Positions 56,074 through 64,000 of a stretch of DNA of 64,000 nt are shown in pieces (the first letter of the stretch is position 1; each line of letters opens with the position of its first letter). The notes beneath the pieces are model-generated. The model was not told where the DNA came from. It searched no databases and worked only from the letters and a program-made list of their open reading frames with translations. The stretch comes from Dromiciops gliroides (lineage: Eukaryota > Chordata > Mammalia > Microbiotheria > Microbiotheriidae). The stretch is from the NCBI RefSeq assembly GCF_019393635.1, contig NC_057866.1, positions 1,685,001 through 1,749,000 of the forward strand, in the 5' to 3' direction. Position numbers and translations under genes: made by a program.

Positions 56074-57188
56074 GTCTGTGTGTGTGAGTGCGTGTCTGCA
56101 TGTGAGTGTGTCTGTGAGTGTGTGTGTCTCTGTGTCTGTGTGCATTTCTGTCTCTGTCTGTGTGTATATTTCTGTCTGTGTGTGTCTGCGTGAGTGTGTG
56201 TCTCTGTGTCTGTGTGTGAATTTCTGTCTGTGTGTGAGTGTGTGCATGTGAGTGTGTGTCTCTGTGTGTCTGTGTGTGAATTTCTGTCTGTGTATGACTA
56301 TGTGTGTGTCTGAGTGTGTATGTGAGTGTGTGTCTCTGTGCATTTCTGTCTGTGTGTAAGTGTATGTGAGTGTGTGTCTCTGTGTGTCTGCTCTGTGTGT
56401 GTATGTGAGTGTGTGTCTCTGTGTCTATGTGTGTGCATTTCTGTGTGTGAGTGTGTCTCTGTGTCTGTGTGTGCATTTCTGTCTGTGTGTGAGTATGTGT
56501 GAGTGTGTGTATGTGAGTGTGTGTCTCTGTGTCTCGGTGTGTCTGTGTGTGCATTTCTGTGTGTGTGAGTATGTGTGTGTATGTGAGTGTGTGTCTCTGT
56601 GTCTATGTGTGCATTTCTGTCTGTGTGTGAGTATGTGTGTATGTGTGTGTCTCTGTGTGTCTGTGTGTACATTTCTGTGTGTGTGAGTATGTGTGTATGT
56701 GTGTATGTGTGTGTGTCTCTGTGTGTCTGTGTGTACATTTCTGTGTGTGTGAGTATGTGTGTGTGTGTCTCTGTGTCTATGTGTGCATTTCTGTCTGTGT
56801 GTGAGTATGTGTGTCTGTGTGAGTGTGTGTCTCTGTGTGTCTGTGTGTGCATTTCTGTGTGTGTGAGTATGTCTGCATGTATGTGAATGTGTGCCTCTCT
56901 GTATCTGTGTGTATGAGTGTGTGTCTCTGTGTATGTGTGTCTCTGTGTGTCACTCTGTGTGTGAGTGTGTGTCTCTGTGTCTGTGTGTGCATTTCTGTCT
57001 GTGTGTGAGTATGTGTGTCTGTGTGAGTGTGTGTCTCTGTGTGTCTGTGTGTGCATTTCTGTGTGTGTGAGTATGTCTGCATGTATGTGAATGTGTGCCT
57101 CTCTGTATCTGTGTGTATGAGTGTGTGTCTCTGTGTGTCACTCTGTGTGTGAGTGTGTGTCTCTGTGTCTCTGTGCGCATGTGTCTGT
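56074..57188. repeat. 1.1-kb TG-rich minisatellite with higher-order repeat
   Basis: Units such as GTGAGTGTGTGTCTCTGTG and CATTTCTGTCTGTGTG repeat with a period of roughly 50-70 bp. Near the right end, 56,786-56,989 and 56,990-57,175 are almost identical copies that differ by a 14-bp indel, so a higher-order unit of about 200 bp exists. All long frames in it are repeat artefacts. Confidence 0.95.
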
Positions 57189-58730
57189 GGAGGGAGGACA
57201 AGGCACAATGACACACTTGAGGACTTTGAAATGGAAGAGGTCTTCGAGGTCATTTGCTCCAACTTCATTTTACAGTTGAGGAAACAGAGGCTCAGAGCCA
57301 AGATTGGAACCCAGAACTCCTTCCGCCACCGGGTCTGGGTATCACAGGGGCTGTGTGGCCCAGCTCTGTCCCAGCCAGAGAGCATCACTGTTTAATGGCT
57401 CTGCCCTTCCTTTCCCTCCCCTCTGTCCTTGCTGCTGCAGAGTTCTGCTGGCATGGGCTTGGCCGCTGGCCAGCCTGCAGCCCCGGGTAGCCTCGTTCTG
57501 AGCTCACATTGGCAGGAGGGGAGGAGAAGAGTGTCCCCAGACCCACTGGCCAGCACGACCTCCCCGTGGTTTAGGCCTCGGTGCTCAGCCCAGACCCCTG
57601 CTCAGCCTTGCGTCCTTCCCCTTCCTCCCTTTGGGGGGGCCTTCCCCAGAGGAGGGGGTCCCTCCCCGCCCCGTTTGTCATGAGGGGCCTGTGCCCTGGG
57701 AGGAGAGTGCTGGGCACCAGCACCCTTCACCGCCTGTCCTTTGGCCCCAGTCTTGGCCCTGAGGTCCCAGGCGCATGGAGCCTCCATCCTGGGGTTCTCT
57801 GTTATCATTGCCCTTCCTCTGTCCCAGCTCACTCTGAGAAGCCTGTCTGCCCCCCACCCCGGGCCCTGCACAGGCTGCTGGTCACCTCTTCTTCATTCCC
57901 GCTGATGGCCTCTGCAGACCCCTGCCCCGAGCTTCCTCCATTTCCCCTCCAGCCCACACTCTTCCACACTGGCTCTCCCAGTGGCCTGGGCCACCCTTCC
58001 CTTCCCCCCTGCCCGCTGTGAAGGCTCAGAGGGAGAACAATCTCTCCTCCCTGCCAGGGGGGAGGACAGAGCTGAAGAGTCATTAGCGGAACCCACAGAA
58101 GGGTGAGGGGAGGTCACATGTCCTTAACCTTTCTGACCAAGGATGGGGCCCGATGGCTCAGTGAGCTGCGTGGTCAGCTATGTTCCCTCAGTGAGAGGCT
58201 TCAAATCAGAGCTGAGGGAGCCCGGAGCCTTTGGCTTGCAGCCTTCTGTCGGCGGGGAGCTCACCACCTTCTGGGGCAGCTCCTTCCTCTTCGGGGCAAT
58301 TTCTTGGTGTTCTAGACAGCGCCCAAAGACACCCCCCCAACCATGGCTCATACCTTCCAGGGGCCGGCGGCCTCGTCCAGCCATCCCCAGCTCCTCCTCC
58401 CCATGTTGGTCACTGTCCCCAGCCTCGGTGAGCCACGTTCTCCTGAGCACGTGTTGGCCAGGACCAAAGGCCACTCTCCAGATGCCGGTGCAAGAAGGTG
58501 CACAGAGGGAACTCTTCTCAGGAAACTGCTTCTGTTGATTCAATCCACAATCCTTGAACTGGGGGGGGGGGCGCGGGGAAGGGGTCTCCTGTTAACTCAC
58601 TGAGCTGGTAGTCCACAGCTACCTCAGCAAGTCCTCCCTCAGACGTGAGTAGCTGATTTTTAGGCCCCCAAGGGTAAGCTATCCCCTGCATCTCTATTAA
58701 ATGTTGCCCCCATTAGATGCAATCAATTCA
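57189..58730. other. GC-rich presumed intronic sequence
   Basis: A MIR-like minus-strand piece lies at about 57,225-57,310 (CATTTTACAGTTGAGGAAAC). An old dispersed repeat piece lies at 58,250-58,320 (GGAGCTCACCACCTTCTGGGG). Frames of up to 146 codons show no domain. Confidence 0.4.
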
Positions 58731-58733
58731 TCC

Positions 58734-58950
58734 AGCTAGGTGATGCAATGGCTTAGTGTTCCACACTTGGAGTCAGGAAGATCCGAGTTCAAATCTGGCC
58801 TCAGATGTTAGCTGTGTGACCTTGGGCAAGACACTTAACTTGGTTAACCTTGGTTTTCTCATCTGTAAAATGAGCTGGAGAAGGAAATGGCCCACCACTC
58901 CAGTGTCTCTGCCAAGAGAACCCCAAATGGGGCCACAAAGAGGGCAGCCA
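58734..58950 (+). mobile_element. CORE-SINE with RTE-like tail (Mar-1 type)
   Basis: AGCTAGGTGATGCAATGGC, GAGTTCAAATCTGGCCTC, GTGTGACCTTGGGCAAGAC, GAGCTGGAGAAGGAAATGG and CCCAAATGGGGCCACAAAG, ending in a (CCA)n run at 58,949-58,965. Confidence 0.92.
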
Positions 58951-59510
58951 CCACCACCACCACCAAGTTGTCGGGCTGTTGAGAGCTCTTGGGATCCTAA
59001 CCCAGCTCTGCTGGTTTGCTGGTGTTTGCGCCCTAGAACCCCAGAGAGATTTTACAATATTTCTCCATCCTTGAAGGCCGCGTGGGGGCCTCTGGCCCAG
59101 CCAGGGAAGGGAGATGAACAGGTAGGCCATGGCCCTCTGTTAAATGCCCACCGTTCCAGGCCCTGTGCTAAGCATGGGCAGAAGACAGGCCCTGCCCTCA
59201 CGGAGCTCCCATAAATGGTGGCAAACAGTGGGCGCACAAGCCTAGGCAGGATAAACAGCAATAATGACCAGAGGGAAGGCACAGGCATGGGGGGCGGGGG
59301 CTGGGAATGTGAGGCAGTCCCAAGAGCGCCAGCCTCAAGGGGATGGGGGCGTGTCCATCCATGCCCCCCCCCCACAAGGCGCATGTCCAGACACATGTGG
59401 GTCACTCTGGGTCTGGAGCGGACCTTTGTGGCTACCCTGAGCAGCCCCCTCCCCCGGGGCCCCTCAGCATCCCTGGAGCATTTTCACCAGAGTCCCCGGC
59501 ATGGACAGGC
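58951..59510. other. Presumed intronic sequence
   Basis: The text at about 59,130-59,240 (CCAGGCCCTGTGCTAAGC, CTGCCCTCACGGAGCTCCC) belongs to the dispersed ATTTATTAAG family, 5' truncated. Confidence 0.45.
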
Positions 59511-59514
59511 GCAA

Positions 59515-59650
59515 TAGTATATAGTCCCACTGTACACAGGAGAAAACTGAGGGTATGCGGTCAAGGGACTTGCCTGTGGCCGCATAGCTAATAAATGTCT
59601 AAGGCAGGACTTGAACCCAGGACTTTCCTGACACCCATCTTAGCTCTCCT
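59515..59650 (-). repeat. MIR-like fragment, minus strand
   Basis: GTACACAGGAGAAAACTGAGG, GGGACTTGCCTGTGGCCGC and GGACTTGAACCCAGGAC. Confidence 0.7.
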
Positions 59651-60084
59651 GACTCATACTACCTTGTGTTTGGGGTCTGATGCACCTTAGCCCAAAGGTG
59701 TGTGTGCCAGTGGAGGTGCGGTGCTTGGCAGCAAGGTTGGCATCAGTGAGTGCCTGCTCCAGACGACCCCTCAGTATCTTCAAGCACTGTGCCCACATGT
59801 GTGACTGGCTGGCACGTGCCAGGACCTACCCCAGGGAAGCCTCCCATGAAGGATGGGGCTCTACATCAGGTACCCCTTGGAGCTGGACGATGACCTCTGA
59901 GGGTGGGGCACTGTGGCAACAAGGTTCTGACTTTTAGTCACCGGATCTGGGGAAAATCCAGAAGCACCTCCAGGCTCCAAAGCTTCAGGGCCTTCTTCCT
60001 GACATTTGCCTAATGTCCGGGACAGCAAGCAGAGCTGGGGTGCAGCCAAAGCCCATCCACTGACCTGCACCCCGTCTTTTCCCA

Positions 60085-60238
60085 TCCCACCCCCCACCCC
60101 ACCTCACACACACACCCCACCCACCTCACCCATCCCATCCCAACCCTCTCCTGTCCCATCTCCTGTCACCTATCTTGTCCCCTCCTATTCCATCCCGGCC
60201 CATTTTGTTCCATCCCATTCCATCTCATCTTGCCCAGT
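60085..60238. repeat. CCATCCC-rich pentamer-like array
   Basis: Irregular CCCAC, CATCCC, CCATT and TCCCAT units. Confidence 0.85.
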
Positions 60239-61490
60239 GTGTCCCCATGCCATGGCCAGTGCCCAGCATAATACCTAGCACACATTGAATCTGAACTTGC
60301 TCATGTGCTTTGTCAGGATGATTGGTGATTCCCCAGCCTCCCTCACAGGAAACAGCAATGAAAAGCCACGTCTCTGAGGAAGGATTTCCATGCCCAGGGA
60401 GAGAACACTCCAGAGCGGGCCAGATAAGTGTTTGCACACCAGCCCATGTGGCCAGCTCTGTGCTGGGGCTGGGTGGGGGGAGCAGGAGTCTGGAGTCCAG
60501 CACAGTCCGGGCTGAGTCCCAGATGCTGGGCTTCACTGGCATCGACCTTTGACTTAGGAAGGAAGGGTAGTCATTGATGAAGGAAGGGTGTGGGCAATGC
60601 CAGATGCATCTACCCACCTCACTCAGCTGGCTGACCCCAACTAGCGGCCAGGCCCACTCCTGTGGAGCTCAGGTTAGGGGTCTGCTTCACGGCCGGTCTG
60701 GGGCTCATTCCTTGGATCTCCACTAGTCAGAAGAACAGATGACCAGATGCCAAAGGCATCCAGGAAGAGGGTCCTGCCCGGTATGACCACAGCAGAGATC
60801 AGATCAGGGACTGGGAAGTTAACCCGGTTAGGTGAGAGCATGAGGCAAATAGCTATCCAGGAGGGTGTGGGGGCAGAGAGGGAGCTCATGGGGTCATACT
60901 GACCCATGCCCTGCTACAAACCACCCCAGCTGGGGCTGGACCCGCCACCCATGTGCCTCCCTTCAGCCTCCCCTCTCTCCTGCTGAGCTCTGGCGATGAG
61001 GGCCTGGCACCTGGGTCAGAGGGTTTGTCTGGGGCCAATCGGGGGGCAAAGGACCAGCAGGCAAGACTGAGTCTTTTCCACTCCACTAGCCTGGGCTCCG
61101 GAGCAGGACTGAGGGTCCTGGGGCCCATGAGGGTAGGGCTGTGGTTGGCCTTGGCCATGCTCAGTGAGCCATCCAGCCCCACAGAATGGGCCGACCTCAG
61201 ATTACCGGCTGGTGCCTGTCTGCTCCATTCTGCCCTGAGGGCAGATGTGGGAGAGGCCGGCAGGCTTGTGACTGGCTGACGAGCCAAGCTCTCTCGGGCT
61301 GTGACACCTGTGGGAGAGTCTGGAGGCCCGTGAGCCTCAGAGATGGCCACCATCCCATCGCCCCATACACACTGCGGCAGCTCTTCCCCTTACAACCCTG
61401 TGAAGGAGCCAGCACGGATCATGACCCCCTCCTCAGAGAGGAGTAAGCTCAGACCCAGAGGGCAAAAGGGATTGGGTATGGGTTACACAG
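60239..61490. other. Presumed intronic sequence
   Basis: Frames of up to 155 codons lack domains. No exon is supported. Confidence 0.4.
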
Positions 61491-61494
61491 CTGG

Positions 61495-61705
61495 AGCAGC
61501 AAGCTTGGAGTCAGGAGGACTCAGATCCAGCCCCAGACACTCCCTGGCTGTATGACCCTGGGCAAGTCACAGCATCCTGCTTGCCTCAGTTGCCTCATGT
61601 GTAAAATGAGCTGGAGAAGTAAATGGCAAACCACCCCCACATCTCTGCCAAGAAAACCCCAAATGGGGTCACAGAGAGTCAGACACAACTCACCACCACC
61701 AACAC
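61495..61705 (+). mobile_element. CORE-SINE with RTE-like tail (Mar-1 type)
   Basis: CTTGGAGTCAGGAGGAC, GTATGACCCTGGGCAAGTCAC, GAGCTGGAGAAGTAAATGG, CCCAAATGGGGTCACAGAG and AGTCAGACACAACTCACC. Confidence 0.92.
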
Positions 61706-61799
61706 AACTAGAAGGTCAGAGCCAGGATCAAAACCCAGGTCTTCTTATCTCCAAGTTGCTGGTCTTGTATCTTGCAAAATACCACAGATGAGTGGGACC

Positions 61800-61930
61800 A
61801 GTGGGATGAGGGAAAGAGCCCCGGCTGGGGTGTCCAACCCTCACTCACTGAGTTATGTTGCCCTGCTGGGCCTCAGTTTATTCATCTGTGAAATGGGGGC
61901 ACTGGCCTCCCCAACCCTAAGAAGACGGAT
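61800..61930 (+). repeat. MIR-like fragment
   Basis: CTGGGCCTCAGTTTATTCATC and TGTGAAATGGGGGCACTGG follow the MIR 3' half. Confidence 0.6.
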
Positions 61931-62149
61931 TCCTTGACGTAAGAAATCCCTTTGTCCCCATGAGCTTGTTGTGCTGCACATGTTGAAGGAGGAGCTCAGC
62001 AGGCATCTCTCCACTGGTGTCTAGGCCACAGCCAGAAAGGCTGCCCAGAGACGTCTCCCCGAGGCTGGTCTTGGCTTACCCTGGCGGGCCCAGGGCGTGA
62101 TGCTGATAGTGGACGGGGCTGTGATCTGCCTATTGTGAGACCTTTGATT

Positions 62150-62335
62150 CTGTGTGCAAATGCAAGTATGTGTGTCTCTGTGTGCACATGTGTGTGCAAG
62201 TGTGTCTCTGCGTACACACACGCGTGTGTCTGTGCATACATGCGTGTATATGTGTGTGCATGTGTGTCTCTGTTTGCACATGCATGTGCGTGTGCATATG
62301 TGTATATGTAGGGAGGTGTGGTGTGCATATGTGCA
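62150..62335. repeat. TG/CA-rich low-complexity array
   Basis: Irregular GTGTGTGCA, TGTGTCTCTG and CACACGCGTGTG units. The long frames here are artefacts. Confidence 0.92.
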
Positions 62336-62429
62336 TGGGTGCCTGTGCGTTTGGACTCTCTGCAGAGGATACATGGCAGTTTTCCTTTGATTTAGTTGTG
62401 TGTGCATAAGGCAAGTTGAGAGAAATAAA

Positions 62430-62836
62430 TCTCTGTCTCTCTCCCCCCTTGTCTCTCTGGTCTTTCTGTCTCTGTCTCTCTCTGTCTTTCTCTCTCCCTT
62501 GTTTCTCTGTCTCTCTGATCTCTCTCTCTCTCTGTCTCTCTCCCCCCTTGTCTCTCTGGTCTTTCTGTCTCTGCCTCTCTCTGTCTCTGTCTCTCTTTCT
62601 CTCTCCCTTGTTTCTCTGTCTCTCTCTGATCTCTCTCTCTTTCTGTCTCTCTCCCCCCTTGTCCCTCTGGTCTTTCTGTCTCTGTCTCTCTCTGTCTCTC
62701 TCCCCCCTTGTCTCTCTGGTCTTTCTGTCTCTGTCTCTCTCTGACTTTCTCTCTCCCTTGTTTCTCTGTCTCTCTCTGATCTCTCTCTCTCTCTGTCTGT
62801 CTCTCTCCCCCCTTGTCTATCTCTCTGTGTCTCTCA
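62430..62836. repeat. CT-rich minisatellite, unit about 100-110 bp
   Basis: The marker CCCCCCTTGTCTCTCTGG or a one-base variant starts at 62,443, 62,542, 62,653 and 62,702, and a partial copy starts at 62,807. Spacings are about 99, 111, 49 and 105 bp. Each unit also has CTTTCTGTCTCTG and CTCCCTTGTTTCTCTG. Confidence 0.95.
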
Positions 62837-62974
62837 TGGTGCAAACATGTGTGCAGCATCAGTGGGCATGGTCTCCACCCCCAGACGTTCTACTTGCTGT
62901 CCAGGGTTCTTGAGCACTTAACTTTCTTGACTCTATCCAGTTGAGGCTGACCTCTTTTTCGGTGACAAATGGCT

Positions 62975-63032
62975 TCATGTCAGTTTGCCTCAGTTTCCTC
63001 ATCTGTAAAATGGAGGTGATAACAGTGGGCCT
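62975..63032 (+). repeat. MIR 3' fragment
   Basis: GTTTGCCTCAGTTTCCTCATC and GTAAAATGGAGGTGATAAC. Confidence 0.7.
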
Positions 63033-64000
63033 CAGAGCTGAGCTCTCCCTGCCCTCACACAGCCCACGGGCCTTTTTGGAATTAGAGATTTTTTAAAAGG
63101 GAACATTAGCATCCGGGCCCTTAGTAAATGAGCCAACGGAAGTGGAACAAGCTCCGACTGGCATTTCGGGAGCACAGAGACCCAGCAGACCCCGGCAACC
63201 AGGCCGCCGTGTGCCCCCATGATCCAGAGATGCCCCCCCGCCCAGGGCAGCCACCTTGTCTGTCAGGCAGAGAAGGGAAGTCCAGGGGAGAAAGGAACTT
63301 AAAGGCCCCTGTGCTGAGACTCCAGGAAGAAGGGGCCTTACAGAAGCAAGGTAGCCCAGCTAAGATCCATTCAGCTGATCTCTAAGGTTCCTCAAGCCCC
63401 AGTCCTGAGGACCCCCCACGCCCCCCTCCCCCACGGGCCTCTCGTGAGCTGCTCCCCGGAAGGTGTGGGTGACCCCTCCCCAGCCCCAGCTCGTCAGCAT
63501 CCCCACGAGGGGGTTTTCTGGGGATAGGAGAGCGGGATGCAGGCGCCCTGCCCGTGGGGAAGATGGGGAGGAGGATGGCAGCCCTTCTGCTCCTGCTGGC
63601 TGCCTCCTCCCCAGCCTGCCGCCTGCTAAGCAGGTTCTATTATTAACCAGCTCGAGGAGATTATGTCTAGAGATGCACCCCACCGAGAGCCCGCCTCGGT
63701 CGTCCCTGAGCGTCCTGGGCCAGAGCAGGGCCCCCAAGCGGGCCAGCCCCAGGCTCCGGCCATCTGCCCCTCACCAGCTCCAGCTTGTGGGGGCTGCCCT
63801 GGGGACCGTTCTCTCTTGACCCTGAGGCAGGGAGTTCAGAGGATGATCCCTGGTAGAAGGAAGCAGCTCCCCACCCCCGCCCCTCTAGGGAAGTTGGAGA
63901 CCTATCTTGGCTGAGGGATGGGGGTGTCCGGTCACTTGGAGCTGCCTCTGTGTCCTCATGCCCCCTCTCAGCGAGAGGCCCAGGGAGGCCACATCGGGGT
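63033..64000. other. GC-rich presumed intronic sequence to window end
   Basis: Two short unique AT-rich pockets stand out (63,120-63,175; 63,628-63,680 with TCTATTATTAACCAGC). No exon is supported. Confidence 0.35.

Noticed and set aside
56074..57188. CRISPR-like array because of regular spacing
   Set aside because: Spacers are the same TG-rich sequence as the repeats, and the host DNA is mammalian.
56298..57388. Long threonine/histidine-rich minus-strand frames (up to 252 codons)
   Set aside because: They are translations of the TG/CA minisatellite, which is open in several frames on both strands.
62392..62913. 155- and 165-codon frames in the CT array
   Set aside because: They are minisatellite translations without non-repeat sequence.

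Overview
The window looks like nuclear genomic DNA of a marsupial mammal. The main evidence is many copies of a tRNA-derived CORE-SINE of the kind abundant in marsupials (opening GGGGCAGCTAGGTGG, B box near GAGTTCAAATCC, tail GTGACCCTGGGCAAGTCACTTAAC). There are also CORE-SINEs with an RTE-like tail and L1 3' ends of the marsupial type. I cannot tell an American from an Australian marsupial. I found no intact protein-coding gene, no structural RNA gene, no CRISPR array and nothing bacterial. Repeat family names come from memory of family sequences, not from a database search.

Positions 1-38,000 are repeat-dominated. Identifiable items are: CR1/L3-type LINE pieces (about 1,180-2,740 minus; 21,560-22,170 plus); L2-type pieces (17,640-18,210 plus; 27,715-28,230 plus; 33,480-34,190 minus; 35,450-36,480 minus); two solo LTRs with matching 4-bp target duplications (5,211-5,721 and 6,561-7,125); three weaker LTR candidates; a HAL1-like element (L1 5' leader plus ORF1, 13,201-15,655); an L1 with a large internal deletion (16,283-17,630); further truncated L1 3' ends; and a retro-pseudogene of the transmembrane gene TMEM50A on the minus strand (7,813-8,225). 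Many SINEs sit inside older elements with clear target duplications, so relative ages can be read.

Positions about 38,430-40,720 form a strong CpG island with an inverted CCAAT motif, GC boxes, CAG and GAG repeats, and a consensus-like splice donor at 39,260/39,261. This is the only convincing promoter/first-exon region. It probably starts a plus-strand gene whose first intron fills much of the rest of the window. The candidate exon end encodes a short peptide after an ATG at 39,212. I do not recognise the gene and leave it unnamed.

Positions 40,720-64,000 are GC-richer and poorer in young repeats, as expected of a large intron or promoter-proximal regulatory DNA. An unusual stretch at 42,580-42,830 carries three TAATTA motifs and two ACTGT...ACAGT inverted repeats; it is a candidate conserved regulatory element. 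An L2 reverse-transcriptase relic lies at 47,480-48,445. Large low-complexity arrays lie at 49,880-50,300 (TTCC-type), 56,074-57,188 (TG-rich, with a roughly 200-bp higher-order repeat) and 62,430-62,836 (CT-rich, roughly 100-110-bp unit). I see no evidence for a new defence, mobile or metabolic system; the points of interest are the CpG-island gene start, the regulatory candidate, the TMEM50A retrocopy and the nested retroelement history.
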